DNA of 64,000 bases from Geoalkalibacter ferrihydriticus DSM 17813. GTDB taxonomy: Bacteria; Desulfobacterota; Desulfuromonadia; Desulfuromonadales; Geoalkalibacteraceae. Below the pieces are notes generated by a model. That model was not told the DNA's origin. It did not search any database and saw only the letters and a program-made list of their open reading frames with translations. Positions within the stretch are counted from its first letter, which is position 1; each line of letters opens with the position of its first letter. Of the stretch, positions 33,274-44,875 are shown one piece after another. The translations under genes and the position numbers were made by a program. The stretch lies in assembly GCF_000820505.1 (NCBI RefSeq), contig NZ_JWJD01000004.1, positions 128,955 to 192,954 of the forward strand, given 5' to 3'.

Positions 33274-33303
33274 GGGGTGGGCACGCGCCCACCCCTTTAT
33301 TTC
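33274..33303 (+). terminator. Intrinsic terminator after dapL
   Basis: GGGGTGGGC (33274-33282), loop ACGC and GCCCACCCC (33287-33295) form a perfect 9-bp GC-rich stem followed by TTTATTTC. It ends the lysine genes and lies 10 bases before the chosen dprA start. Confidence 0.85.
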
Positions 33304-33312
33304 TCCTTGGCC

Positions 33313-34428
33313 ATGCATCGGGACAATCTTTCTTCACAAGAGTTGGGCTGGCTGCGCCTGCACCTCACGCCACGCCTGGGTCGAAAAGCTTTGCGACGCC
33401 TGCATCAGGTTTTCGGCTCCCTTGAGGCAATTCTTGCCGATACCACGCCCGCGCGCCTGGCACGCGGCGGCCTGTCGCCAAAACTGGCGACGGCGATTCC
33501 CGCGGAGGATGATCCGAATTTGGCCGCCACGGCCGCCAAACTCGCGCAGGACGGCGTGCGGCTGGTGAGCCTGTGGGACGCGGATTTTCCGCCCCTGCTC
33601 GCCGGCATCCCCGATCCGCCGGCGCTGCTTTACGTGCGCGGCCACTGGCCTCCGGCGCCGGGACTCGCAGTGGTAGGCGCGCGCCGCGCCGGCGCGGAAA
33701 GTCGTCAGATGGTACGTGAGATTGCCCGCGATCTGGCAGGCCACGGCGTCTGCATCATCTCGGGGCTGGCACGGGGCATCGACACCGCCGCCCATCTCGG
33801 CGCGCTTGATGCGGGGGGCGCGACCGTTGCGGTGCTGGGCTGCGGCATTGACCGCATCTACCCTCCAGAAAACCGGAAACTCTTTCATCAGATCGCCACC
33901 CAGGGCACGCTGATTTCCGAATACGCTCCCGGCACCCCGCCCCTGGCGGGCAACTTTCCGGGACGCAACCGCATCGTGAGTGGTTTGGCGCTGGGTGTGC
34001 TGGTGGCCGAGGCCGCCGTCGGCAGTGGTTCCCTGATCACCGCCGATTTTGCCCTGGAACAGGGCCGCGAAGTGTTCGCCCTGCCCGGCGCGCCCTACGG
34101 CGCCTCCTGTACCGGCTCAAATACGCTGCTCAAGGAGGGCGCACATCTGGTTACCGAGGCGCGCGACATCCTCGATCTGCTCTGGTCGGACCTGGCGCGC
34201 AGCGCTTTGGGCGCTCCGGCTGCGGCGCCTGCACCCCTGCCGGAGCTTTCCAAGGAGGCTCTCCAGGTATTGGAGCCCATGGACACAAACGCCCTGCACA
34301 TCGATGAAATCGTCCGGAAAAGTGGGTTGACTCCCATGGAGGTTTCCGCTATTTTACTGCACTTGGAACTTCAGGGGGGCGTCAGACAGTTGCCCGGAAT
34401 GCATTATCAGCGCATTCGTCCTGGATGA
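33313..34428 (+). CDS. dprA: DNA-processing protein DprA (Smf)
   Basis: 371 residues from ATG 33313; the frame also has a GTG at 33277, but that lies inside the terminator hairpin. DprA loads RecA on incoming single-stranded DNA. The order is an N-terminal helix-hairpin-helix/SAM-like part, a Rossmann fold with VVGARRAGAESRQMV, ISGLARGIDTAAHLGAL, TVAVLGCGIDRIYPPENRKL, FPGRNRIVSGLA, and a C-terminal winged helix (about 305-370, HIDEIVRKSGLTPMEVSAILLHLELQG). Confidence 0.95.
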   Translation: MHRDNLSSQELGWLRLHLTPRLGRKALRRLHQVFGSLEAILADTTPARLARGGLSPKLATAIPAEDDPNLAATAAKLAQDGVRLVSLWDADFPPLLAGIPDPPALLYVRGHWPPAPGLAVVGARRAGAESRQMVREIARDLAGHGVCIISGLARGIDTAAHLGALDAGGATVAVLGCGIDRIYPPENRKLFHQIATQGTLISEYAPGTPPLAGNFPGRNRIVSGLALGVLVAEAAVGSGSLITADFALEQGREVFALPGAPYGASCTGSNTLLKEGAHLVTEARDILDLLWSDLARSALGAPAAAPAPLPELSKEALQVLEPMDTNALHIDEIVRKSGLTPMEVSAILLHLELQGGVRQLPGMHYQRIRPG

Positions 34429-34458
34429 ATCCGGGGTTTGGTTCCCAGAGGAGGTTTT

Positions 34459-34929
34459 TTGAGAGACAGGGTTCTGGCCATTGTCAGCATCATTACGCAG
34501 TTTATCCTCGAAGAGAACGACCTGCTGACGAATGAAAATGAAATCGTTCAGGAACTGCTGGATATCGGCTTTGAGGTCGATGAGATCGACGCAGCCTTTT
34601 CCTGGATGGAGAATCAGACCCTGGAGCCGCTGGAACCCTCCCTGCCCAGCCTGGGAGTTACCAGTCAGCGCGTCTTTACCCTGCGCGAGAGTCTGATGTT
34701 GTCCCTGGAAGCGCGCGGCTTTCTCGTGCGGTTGCGCAGCCTGGGCATTGTCGATGACAATGTGGAAGAGGAAATCATCGAGCGAGCCATGTCCACCGGT
34801 GAGGATGAGGTGGGTCTCAAGGAGATCAAGCACATCGCGATTCTCGCTCTTTTTTCCCGCGCTCAGCAGCAGTGGCGCAAAGAGGTCGACTGCATTCTGG
34901 ACGACGACTGGTCAGCTCTTTATCATTGA
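34459..34929 (+). CDS. smg: Smg family protein (DUF494)
   Basis: 156 residues from the TTG at 34459; AGAGGAGG at 34447-34454 lies 4 bases upstream, so the exact start is a little uncertain. Smg proteins are small conserved proteins of unknown molecular role, usually encoded between dprA and topA as here. The N-terminal RDRVLAIVSIITQFILEEND and the C-terminal WRKEVDCILDDDW fit the family. A perfect terminator follows within 10 bases. Confidence 0.9.
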   Translation: MRDRVLAIVSIITQFILEENDLLTNENEIVQELLDIGFEVDEIDAAFSWMENQTLEPLEPSLPSLGVTSQRVFTLRESLMLSLEARGFLVRLRSLGIVDDNVEEEIIERAMSTGEDEVGLKEIKHIAILALFSRAQQQWRKEVDCILDDDWSALYH

Positions 34930-34937
34930 AAATCAGC

Positions 34938-34965
34938 AGGCTGCAGGATTTCCTGCAGCCTTTTT
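34938..34965 (+). terminator. Intrinsic terminator after smg
   Basis: AGGCTGCAGG (34938-34947), loop ATTT and CCTGCAGCCT (34952-34961) make a perfect 10-bp stem followed by TTTT. It separates dprA-smg from topA. Confidence 0.85.
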
Positions 34966-35013
34966 CGTTTCTGACCCGGCATGCCTCAAAACCGTGCGGG
35001 CAGCGAGGAACCT

Positions 35014-37389
<2,376 letters not shown>

Positions 37390-37448
37390 TTTAAAAACCC
37401 TGCGACGTCTTGCCGCCGCACAAAAATGTGGATTTAAAGCTGACTCTT

Positions 37449-37477
37449 CAGCGCCGGCTGTGAATACGCCGGCGCTG
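37449..37477. repeat. Perfect 10-bp inverted repeat between topA and trmFO
   Basis: CAGCGCCGGC (37449-37458) and GCCGGCGCTG (37468-37477) form a strong stem with a 9-base loop. The following CTGCTTTCTG is a poor T-tract, so it is at most a weak terminator; it may instead be an mRNA-stabilising or leader hairpin for trmFO, which starts 21 bases on. Confidence 0.55.
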
Positions 37478-37497
37478 CTGCTTTCTGTGAGCCTGAT

Positions 37498-38838
37498 ATG
37501 AATGAGCAACTGAGCATTATCGGCGCCGGCCTTGCCGGTTGTGAAGCTGCCTGGCAAGCCGCCGAGCGCGGTCTGAGGGTGCGGCTTTACGAAATGAAGC
37601 CACAGCGCTATTCCCCCGCCCACCAGAGTCCAGGCCTGGCGGAACTGGTCTGCTCCAACAGCCTGCGCGGCGTGGCTCTGAATAACGCTGTCGGACTGCT
37701 CAAGGAAGAGCTGCGCCGCTGCGGAGCCCTGTTCATGGCGGCCGCAGACGCCACCGCGGTGCCCGCCGGGGGGGCCCTGGCGGTGGATCGAGAGGAGTTT
37801 AGCGCGTATATCAGCGCCCGCATCACCAGCCATCCCCGGATTACCCTGGTGCGCGAGGAAGTGACCGAAGTGCCTGCCGAAGGTCGGGTCATCATCGCCT
37901 CCGGCCCCCTCACCTCCGAAGACCTTTCCAGAGAAATCGCGCATCTCACCGGTGCCGAGCATCTGTATTTTTATGACGCCATCGCTCCGATCGTCGAAGC
38001 CGACTCCATTGACATGAACAAAGCCTGGCGCGCCTCGCGCTATGGCAAGGGCAGCGACGACTATCTCAACTGTCCCCTCGACGAAAACCAATACCATGCC
38101 TTTGTCGCAGCACTGCGCAGCGCCGAAAAAGTTCCAACGCGCAACTTTGAGAAACTGATTCACTTTGAAGGCTGCATGCCCATTGAGGAAATGGCGGCGC
38201 GCGGTGATCTGACACTGGCCTTCGGTCCCATGAAACCGGTAGGCTTGAGCGACCCACGCACCGGCCGTGAGCCCTTTGCCGTGGTCCAGTTGCGCCAGGA
38301 CAATCGGCACGCCAGCCTCTACAACCTGGTCGGATTTCAGACCAAACTCACTCATCCCGAACAGCGCCGCGTTCTGCGCACCATTCCCGGTTTGGAAACT
38401 GCCCGCTTCGCCCGCCTGGGCAGCATGCACCGCAATACGTTTCTCAACGCACCGCGCTGCCTGAACCGTCACCAGCAGTTGAAAAAGGATGCGCGCCTGA
38501 TTTTCGCCGGGCAGATTACCGGTGTCGAGGGTTACGTGGAATCGGCAGCGAGCGGCTTTCTCGCCGGCTTGTTCGTCGGTGCGGCGCCTGACAACCAGAC
38601 GCCCCCGCCACCCGCAACGACCGCCTTGGGTGCTCTCCTGGCGCATCTGGCCGACGCCGACCCCGACGACTTTCAGCCGATGAATATCAACTACGGCCTG
38701 TTTCCGCCCCTGGAAAAACGCCTGCGCAAGCGCAGCGAACGGCGGTTGGGACTCGCCGAACGGGCCCTGGCAGACCTGGAAGCCTGGTGGCGACCAATCC
38801 AGGAAAGTTTGCCGAGGTCCGGCGACCCCGCAAAATAA
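37498..38838 (+). CDS. trmFO: tRNA (uracil-5-)-methyltransferase, folate/FAD-dependent (TrmFO)
   Basis: A 446-residue flavoprotein methylating U54 of tRNA with methylenetetrahydrofolate. The FAD-binding [20 protein letters not shown] is at the N-terminus, and [47 protein letters not shown] in pieces, [18 protein letters not shown] and [12 protein letters not shown] follow in the standard order. It shares the topA-trmFO linkage common in TrmFO-containing bacteria. Confidence 0.97.
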   Translation: MNEQLSIIGAGLAGCEAAWQAAERGLRVRLYEMKPQRYSPAHQSPGLAELVCSNSLRGVALNNAVGLLKEELRRCGALFMAAADATAVPAGGALAVDREEFSAYISARITSHPRITLVREEVTEVPAEGRVIIASGPLTSEDLSREIAHLTGAEHLYFYDAIAPIVEADSIDMNKAWRASRYGKGSDDYLNCPLDENQYHAFVAALRSAEKVPTRNFEKLIHFEGCMPIEEMAARGDLTLAFGPMKPVGLSDPRTGREPFAVVQLRQDNRHASLYNLVGFQTKLTHPEQRRVLRTIPGLETARFARLGSMHRNTFLNAPRCLNRHQQLKKDARLIFAGQITGVEGYVESAASGFLAGLFVGAAPDNQTPPPPATTALGALLAHLADADPDDFQPMNINYGLFPPLEKRLRKRSERRLGLAERALADLEAWWRPIQESLPRSGDPAK

Positions 38839-39345
38839 CCAGGCGACAGCGTCAAATACCCGAGCCGGCATGCCCAATACCCCATCCTGACCCCTCGCCG
38901 CCCGAGGCTTCCCCAGCCGGTCTTTTGCTTTGTGCAAACCCGGATTTTATTCTGCAAGCGCGCCTCCTTAATGAGGAATTGGCAATCCCCTGTCGTGGCC
39001 CGCCAACTCCAGGGATTGCTGCCGCACGACGCCTTCTGTTCTCTCGCGCACTGACTAATAAACTCTTTATAAACAATCAATTTTATGTTGTTTTTGCGCC
39101 TCGCCAGTGATACCTAAGAGAGGTTTCGCCGCTCTGCGCCGAGGAATATTTCTTAATTCGCCTCTCTTTCGCAAACCGAGTCGCCAGGCTGTCCGCCAAC
39201 CAGCACCGGATGCACTCCAGGCTGAAATCTTTCCACGCCTTGATCATCTGGGGGTAGGGGATCGGTACATAATTTAATGTCAGGTATGTTCTTTGCTTGT
39301 ACTGGACAAGTCTTTGTCCCTCACCCTGCTGAACGGATTGATCGC
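38839..39345. other. Gap of about 500 bases with no gene recognised
   Basis: No convincing gene on either strand. An AT-rich stretch (about 39050-39100) interrupts the otherwise GC-rich DNA and may hold a promoter or a decayed insertion. On the minus strand a frame from about 39367 to 39083 reads YLTLNYVPIPYPQMIKAWKDF, with a vague resemblance to transposase C-termini, but I cannot assign it. The last third could include a longer N-terminus of the downstream cyclase (in-frame ATG at 39277). Confidence 0.5.
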
Positions 39346-41400
39346 ATGGTCCACGAACACCCACCAATGGATGATCTGACCACGCTCAGTCCTGCGGAAG
39401 TGCTGGAGACTCTAGAGTCAGTCCCCTTTCTCGCGCCCTACGCGCTGGCCCTTTACTGTGAAACCCGCGGCCTGATCTGCCCCGAGGGACAGCACTTCAA
39501 ACTCTTCGGGCCCTGCAGTCACTCGCTGCTGTGCGACGATCAATGTCGACCCATTCACGAAAATGCTCTCTCTCAGGCCATCACGCGCAACGAACCGGGG
39601 GTTTTTCGCTGCAAGAGCGGACTGCTCAACTTTATCGTCCCCTTTAAGCTGACCCGCTCTCAAACCTGCTGCCTTCTGGGGGGCGGGGTTCGCGCACCGG
39701 AGCTTGACCTCTCCACCTCGAAACTCCTGAGCCTGGCACGAGAAATCAACGATCCGGGTCTCGTGGAAGACATCGAAAAATTACCGATACACTCCGAAGA
39801 AGACTTGCAGGTTGTCGCCGGCCGGGTCGCCCAACTCATGGATGGCACTCAGGGCGACAACCTTTTGCGCCTCGCCTTCGAAAAGACCATGATGCGACTC
39901 AATGCCGTCACCGGCATGCTTCCCGAGTTCGACCGCGCGACAAACGTCGAACAGATTTTTCAGCTGCTCGGCGAAACCCTCACGGTTCTCTTCGATCTGC
40001 CGCGCGCGGCCGTTATTCTGGCCGCGGACGCCGCACGCAAACCCGTCCTGCGCGGCCTCGGTCAATGGCTTGAGCAGACGGTTTCCTTGAGCGAGGAACA
40101 GATCGGCTTGCTGCTCCGCGCCCAGGAGCGGCGCCATTTCTTCCTCGAAGAGGAAGACTGCCTCGGGCAGTTGCCGGGGGTGAAAGGCGAGTCGGCCAAC
40201 TGCCTGCCGCTGGTCTACGGAAACCGCTCCCTAGGCACTCTCGCGCTGTTCGACGCGGATCTTGCGCCCCGCGATCTCCTGCTTATCGAGTTGCTCGCCG
40301 GACGCGCGGCCATGCGCATGGCAAGCCTCGAAAGCGAACGCGAACAAAGCCTCGAAGCCCGCATCTCGGCGCAGATCATCCAAATGGTCAGCGACTTTTC
40401 CCTGCTTGATCAGCGCGAGGCCCTGTTCAGCCGGATTCTTGACCTGACGGCCGAGTTGCTGTGCGCATCCAAGGGTTCATTGATGGTGCTTGACGAAGAC
40501 GGCGAGCATCTCTTCATCGCCGCTGGAAAAGGAATGAATCCCGAACTGGCGCGCAACATGAGGGTGCGGGTCGGCAGCGGCATCGCCGGTCGCGTCGTGA
40601 GCAGCGGCCATTCCCTGCTGGTCAACGACATCGAAAAAGATGATCGGGTGCGCTCGGCCAACCGGCCGCGCTTTCGCACCAAATCCTTTCTCAGTATTCC
40701 CCTCAGGGTCCGGGGCGAAATTTTCGCCGTTCTCAACCTGTCCGACAAGGAAAACCAGGCGACCTTTGATGAGACCGATCTGCGGATACTCTCGGCCTTC
40801 GCTCCGCATTTTTCGGCGCTCATCGAACGCACCACGTCTCTGGAGCACGCCGCCGCCATGGAGGAACTCTCCATCACCGATCCGCTGACCGGTCTTTACA
40901 ATCGCCGCTTTCTGGAACGGCGCATGGAAGAGGAAATCAGCCGCAGCCTCCGCCAGAGCTTATCGCTGACCATCATCATGCTCGATCTCGACAACTTCAA
41001 GCACTATAACGATCTGTGCGGCCATCTCGCCGGCGACAAGGCGCTCAAGCGCACGGCGCGCATTCTGCGCCATTCGGCGCGGGAAATGGATATCGTCACA
41101 CGCTTCGGCGGCGAGGAGTTCTGTATTCTGCTGCCGGCGACCTCGAAGAAAGAATCGCTGCTGGTCGCCGAACGCATTCGTCACGCCATCGAAAAGGAAA
41201 GTTTTTTTCGCGAGCAGCATTTGCCCACGGGCAAACTCACCGCCAGCATGGGGCTCGCCTCCTTTCCGGTGGATGGCAACACGGCGCGAACCCTGATCAA
41301 CGCGGCCGATATCGCTCTTTATCGGGCCAAAAGTGCAGGGCGCAATCGCTCCGTGGTATTTGAGCCTTCCTTTCGCGGCGACCAGGCGTCCTCGGCCTGA
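39346..41400 (+). CDS. Diguanylate cyclase with PocR-like and GAF sensor domains
   Basis: 684 residues from ATG 39346 (39277 and 39367 are also possible). The N-terminal part (about 30-115) is Cys-rich with FRCKSGLLNFIVPFKLTRSQTCCLLGGGVR in pieces, resembling the PocR ligand-binding domain. A GAF-like region (about 190-330) and a second, clearer GAF (about 360-510, with VGSGIAGRVVSSG and IPLRVRGEIFAVLNLSD) follow, then GGDEF. The active-site motif is RFGGEEF, intact, and REMD five residues upstream forms the inhibitory I-site. It makes c-di-GMP. No membrane helix is evident. Confidence 0.92.
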   Translation: MVHEHPPMDDLTTLSPAEVLETLESVPFLAPYALALYCETRGLICPEGQHFKLFGPCSHSLLCDDQCRPIHENALSQAITRNEPGVFRCKSGLLNFIVPFKLTRSQTCCLLGGGVRAPELDLSTSKLLSLAREINDPGLVEDIEKLPIHSEEDLQVVAGRVAQLMDGTQGDNLLRLAFEKTMMRLNAVTGMLPEFDRATNVEQIFQLLGETLTVLFDLPRAAVILAADAARKPVLRGLGQWLEQTVSLSEEQIGLLLRAQERRHFFLEEEDCLGQLPGVKGESANCLPLVYGNRSLGTLALFDADLAPRDLLLIELLAGRAAMRMASLESEREQSLEARISAQIIQMVSDFSLLDQREALFSRILDLTAELLCASKGSLMVLDEDGEHLFIAAGKGMNPELARNMRVRVGSGIAGRVVSSGHSLLVNDIEKDDRVRSANRPRFRTKSFLSIPLRVRGEIFAVLNLSDKENQATFDETDLRILSAFAPHFSALIERTTSLEHAAAMEELSITDPLTGLYNRRFLERRMEEEISRSLRQSLSLTIIMLDLDNFKHYNDLCGHLAGDKALKRTARILRHSAREMDIVTRFGGEEFCILLPATSKKESLLVAERIRHAIEKESFFREQHLPTGKLTASMGLASFPVDGNTARTLINAADIALYRAKSAGRNRSVVFEPSFRGDQASSA

Positions 41401-41461
41401 GCTTCTTTTTTGCTGCACTCGCCACACCGCTCTTGCCTTTTTCACACCAAGGATATCTGCT

Positions 41462-42085
41462 TTGACCAGCCCCATAACGCATCTGTTCCGCAACCCTCCG
41501 GGCACACTGGTGCTCGCTTCGGCCTCCCCGCGGCGCCGCGAACTGCTTGCATCTCTGGGGTTGGATTTCGCCGTGATACCGAGTTGCGCGGAGGAAACCC
41601 CTCTGGACGGCGAACTCCCCCGCGCCCATGTTCTGCGCCTGAGTTGCGCCAAAGCGCTCGATGTCGCCGAGCGCAAAGACATCGGCGGTCGCTGGTTTGT
41701 CGGCAGCGATACCATTGTCGTGCAAGACGGCCTGCTACTCGGCAAGCCTGCCGATGACAAACAGGCCCACTCCATGCTGAGCGCTCTCCAAGGTCGCCGG
41801 CACGATGTCTACTCCGGCTTTGCCGTCTACGACCGCCAGACCGGACAAACCCTGAGCGGTGCGGCGCGCACCGGAGTCCAGTTCCGGGAGTTGACAGGTG
41901 CGGAGATCGCGGGTTACATTGCCACGGGTGAGCCTCGGGACAAGGCTGGTGCTTACGCCATCCAGGGACTCGGTGCCTACCTGGTGCGCGCTATCGAGGG
42001 CAGCTACACCAGTGTCGTCGGCCTGCCCCTGAGCGAAGTCGTTGATGCGTTGCTGTCGCTGGGGGCCATACAAACAGCTTCCTGA
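41462..42085 (+). CDS. maf: Maf-type nucleotide pyrophosphatase
   Basis: 207 residues from TTG 41462, preceded by AAGGA at 41449-41453; the longer open frame runs back through the cyclase gene. Maf proteins hydrolyse dTTP/UTP or modified nucleotides as house-cleaning enzymes. LVLASASPRRRELLASLG, GSDTIVVQDGLLLGKP, SGFAVYDR and YAIQGLGAYLVRAIEGSYTSVVGLPL in pieces are characteristic. It is followed by the yggS homologue. Confidence 0.93.
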   Translation: MTSPITHLFRNPPGTLVLASASPRRRELLASLGLDFAVIPSCAEETPLDGELPRAHVLRLSCAKALDVAERKDIGGRWFVGSDTIVVQDGLLLGKPADDKQAHSMLSALQGRRHDVYSGFAVYDRQTGQTLSGAARTGVQFRELTGAEIAGYIATGEPRDKAGAYAIQGLGAYLVRAIEGSYTSVVGLPLSEVVDALLSLGAIQTAS

Positions 42086-42116
42086 GTAAACCTCCTCTCT
42101 TTGCAGTGTTTCGGCC

Positions 42117-42803
42117 ATGAGTGTAACCACCAATCTCAATCAGATCCGCGCAGAAATCACCGCGGCCTGCCTGCGCGTCGAGCGGGACCCGCAAGGGATA
42201 CGCCTGGTGGCGGTCTCGAAAACCAAGTCCTCGGCCGCCATTGCGCAGGCCGCCGAGGCCGGACAGAAGATCTTCGGCGAAAGCTACGTCCAGGAGTTTC
42301 TGGACAAGGCCGATGAGGTTCACCAGCCGGTGGAGTGGCACTTTATCGGCCATTTGCAGAGCAACAAGGTCAAATACCTGCGCAATCGCGTCAGCATGAT
42401 CCACAGTGTCGACCGCCTTTCCCTGGCGCGCGAAATCAATCGGCAGTGGAAGAACCTCGAGCGTCCCCTCGATGTTCTGATCCAGGTCAATCTGGGGGAT
42501 GAGGAGAGCAAATCAGGTGTCAGCTCCGATCAGACCGCCGACCTGGTGCGCGAGATTTCCGCTCTGCCCCATTTGCGCATACAGGGATTAATGGCCTTGC
42601 CGCCCTACTGTGAAGACCCGGAGGATGTCCGCCCCTTCTTCCGCCGCCTGCGCGGGCTTGCCGACGAAATCGCCGCCCTCGAACTTCCCGGCGTCAACAT
42701 GGGCGAATTGTCCATGGGCATGAGCCACGATTTTGCCGTCGCCGTCGAAGAAGGAGCGACCCTGGTGCGCATCGGCACCGCGATTTTCGGCGCACGCAAC
42801 TGA
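42117..42803 (+). CDS. PLP homeostasis protein (YggS/PROSC family)
   Basis: A 228-residue fold-III PLP-binding protein without enzymatic activity that controls the free PLP pool and amino acid balance. The PLP lysine is K35 in VAVSKTKS. FGESYVQEFLDKADE, WHFIGHLQSNKVKYL, HSVDRLSLA, QVNLGDEESKSG and LSMGMSHDFAVAVEEGATLVRIGTAIFG in pieces define the family. It starts 31 bases after maf. Confidence 0.95.
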   Translation: MSVTTNLNQIRAEITAACLRVERDPQGIRLVAVSKTKSSAAIAQAAEAGQKIFGESYVQEFLDKADEVHQPVEWHFIGHLQSNKVKYLRNRVSMIHSVDRLSLAREINRQWKNLERPLDVLIQVNLGDEESKSGVSSDQTADLVREISALPHLRIQGLMALPPYCEDPEDVRPFFRRLRGLADEIAALELPGVNMGELSMGMSHDFAVAVEEGATLVRIGTAIFGARN

Positions 42804-42848
42804 TTCGTTCAACCCGACTCTCGCCCCATCCCCCTTGAGGTATGCACC

Positions 42849-44231
42849 ATGAACCAGACAGCACCGCGCTCCCTTTGGGCCAGCCGCCTGGGATTCATTC
42901 TCGCCGCTGCGGGCAGCGCCGTCGGTCTCGGCAACATCTGGAAATTTCCCTATGTCGTTGGTGAGAACGGCGGCGGTGCCTTCGTTCTGGTGTATCTCGC
43001 CTGTATCCTGCTGGTCGGTCTGCCCATCATGATGGCTGAATTCATGCTCGGCCGCCACACGCGGCGCGATGCCGTGGGCGCATTTGTCCAACTCGAGGGC
43101 AAGCGCTCACCCTGGATTGCGGCCGGCTGGGTCAGCATCACCGCCGCCTTTCTGATCCTCTCCTACTATTCCGTGGTCGCCGGCTGGACCCTGGACTACG
43201 TCTATCGCGCCCTGCGCGGCAGCTTCAGCGGAGTACCGGCGGCAACCATCGAAGGCATGTTCGACGGCCTGATCGCGGATGGCCCACGGCAGATTCTCTG
43301 GCACCTGGTATTCATTTGCCTGTGCCTGGGCATCGTCATCGGCGGGGTGCAGAAGGGCATCGAGCGCTGGAGCAAAATCCTCATGCCGATCCTGTTGGCG
43401 CTGCTGGCGCTCTTGTTCATGAACGGCATGCTGAGCAAGGGCGCCTGGGAGGGCATCGCCTTCATGTTCCGCCCCGACTTTGAGAAGCTCACCGCCGGAT
43501 CGGTGCTGGAGGCCATGGGCCACGCCTTTTTCACCCTGTCTTTGGGCATGGCGGCGATGATCACCTACGGCTCCTATATCAAGCGCAACGAAGATCTCCT
43601 CGGTTCGAGCCTGCGCATCGTCGGCCTCGATGTGACCATCGCACTCATGGCGGGCCTGGCCATTTTTCCCATCGTGTTCTCCGTGGGCATGGAGCCGGGA
43701 GCCGGTCCGGGACTCATCTTCAAAACAATCCCCGTGGTTTTTTCGCGCATACCCGGCGGCTTCGTGCTGGCCATTCTGTTCTTTCTGCTGCTCTCCTTTG
43801 CCGCTCTGACCAGTGCCATTTCCCTCCTTGAAGCCCAGGTCGCCTATCTCATCGACGAGCGCGGTTGGGGCCGCAAGCGCGCCACGGCGCTTCTGGCCGG
43901 ACTGGCCTTCCTGGTCGGCCTGCCCACCGCCCTGTCCTACAATTCCCTGGCGCAGTGGCACCTGATCGGTGAGCGCACCTTTTTCGACTCCGCCGATCTG
44001 CTCACCTCCAATTACCTGCTGCCCATCAGCGGTCTGCTGATTTCCATCTATGTCGGCTGGTTCTGGAGCGGCAGCGAGGAAAAGCAGGAACTGGTGGCGG
44101 GGGGCTCGGGTTGGGTCTATCCCCTGTGGCATTTTCTGATTCGCTACATCGCCCCTTCGGCCATCGCCATCGTGCTGTTTTTCAAGATGCGCGAAACGGG
44201 GCTGTTCGCCTGGTTCGGGAACCTGTTCTGA
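42849..44231 (+). CDS. Sodium-dependent transporter, NSS (SNF) family
   Basis: A 460-residue membrane protein of the LeuT-like neurotransmitter:sodium symporter family. TM1 has the unwound substrate/sodium-site signature AAAGSAVGLGNIWKFPY (about 19-35), followed by the ENGGGAFVLVYL segment. About eleven hydrophobic helices can be counted, consistent with the shorter bacterial members. LeuT relatives import amino acids with sodium; the substrate cannot be read from the sequence. The stop overlaps the next start (TGATG). Confidence 0.93.
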   Translation: MNQTAPRSLWASRLGFILAAAGSAVGLGNIWKFPYVVGENGGGAFVLVYLACILLVGLPIMMAEFMLGRHTRRDAVGAFVQLEGKRSPWIAAGWVSITAAFLILSYYSVVAGWTLDYVYRALRGSFSGVPAATIEGMFDGLIADGPRQILWHLVFICLCLGIVIGGVQKGIERWSKILMPILLALLALLFMNGMLSKGAWEGIAFMFRPDFEKLTAGSVLEAMGHAFFTLSLGMAAMITYGSYIKRNEDLLGSSLRIVGLDVTIALMAGLAIFPIVFSVGMEPGAGPGLIFKTIPVVFSRIPGGFVLAILFFLLLSFAALTSAISLLEAQVAYLIDERGWGRKRATALLAGLAFLVGLPTALSYNSLAQWHLIGERTFFDSADLLTSNYLLPISGLLISIYVGWFWSGSEEKQELVAGGSGWVYPLWHFLIRYIAPSAIAIVLFFKMRETGLFAWFGNLF

Positions 44232-44875
44232 TGGCCGGGATTCTGGATACCTTTCTTTTGGATCTGGACGGCACCCTGGTCGATTCCGTCGCGGATCTGA
44301 CGACCGCCGTCAATGCACTGCGCGCTGAATCGTCGCTGCCGCCCCTGGATCTGGCCCAGGTGCGCACTTACGTCGGCGACGGCGCGCGCCTGCTGGTCAC
44401 CCGCGCCTTGCCCGCCGGTGCGTTTAGCGAAGAGAAGCTGGCGCGCTTTCTTGCACTGTACCGCGTCCATCTCCTCGACCAGACCCGCCTCTATCCCGGC
44501 ATCGCAAGCTTTCTCCGCGCCCACGCCCCTGCCCGCATGGCGGTGGTCACCAACAAACCCACCCAACTCAGCGGCGAGTTGCTTGCGGGACTGGGCCTGG
44601 AGCGACAGTTTGCCGTCGTGCTCGGCGGCGATAGCTGCGCGACCAAAAAGCCCGATCCGCAACCCGTCCTTGAAGCCTTGCACCGCCTGGGGGCACGCCC
44701 CGAGCAGGCAGTGATGATTGGCGACCACCATACCGATCTGCGCGCCGGCCGCGCCGCCGGCACCGCCACCTGTTTCTGCGCCTGGGGCCTGGGGCACGAT
44801 GACGGGTTGGAGGTGGATTTCCGCGCCACCCATCCGGAGGATCTGCTGCGCCTGTTTCCCGGGGTCGGCGTGTGA
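44231..44875 (+). CDS. HAD-family phosphatase, phosphoglycolate phosphatase-like
   Basis: A 214-residue HAD subfamily I phosphatase. Motif I is LLDLDGTLVDS with nucleophile D11 and acid D13; motif II lies in VVTNKPTQL; motif III/IV is KKPDPQPVL and MIGDHHTDLRAGRAAG. The small alpha-helical cap and length fit Gph-type phosphoglycolate phosphatase, though related HADs act on other small phosphates. The start overlaps the transporter stop, so the two are probably co-translated. Confidence 0.88.
   Translation: MAGILDTFLLDLDGTLVDSVADLTTAVNALRAESSLPPLDLAQVRTYVGDGARLLVTRALPAGAFSEEKLARFLALYRVHLLDQTRLYPGIASFLRAHAPARMAVVTNKPTQLSGELLAGLGLERQFAVVLGGDSCATKKPDPQPVLEALHRLGARPEQAVMIGDHHTDLRAGRAAGTATCFCAWGLGHDDGLEVDFRATHPEDLLRLFPGVGV

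Noticed and set aside
39083-39367. A minus-strand transposase remnant
   Set aside because: The resemblance is confined to about 20 residues and could be chance; no inverted ends or second frame support it.
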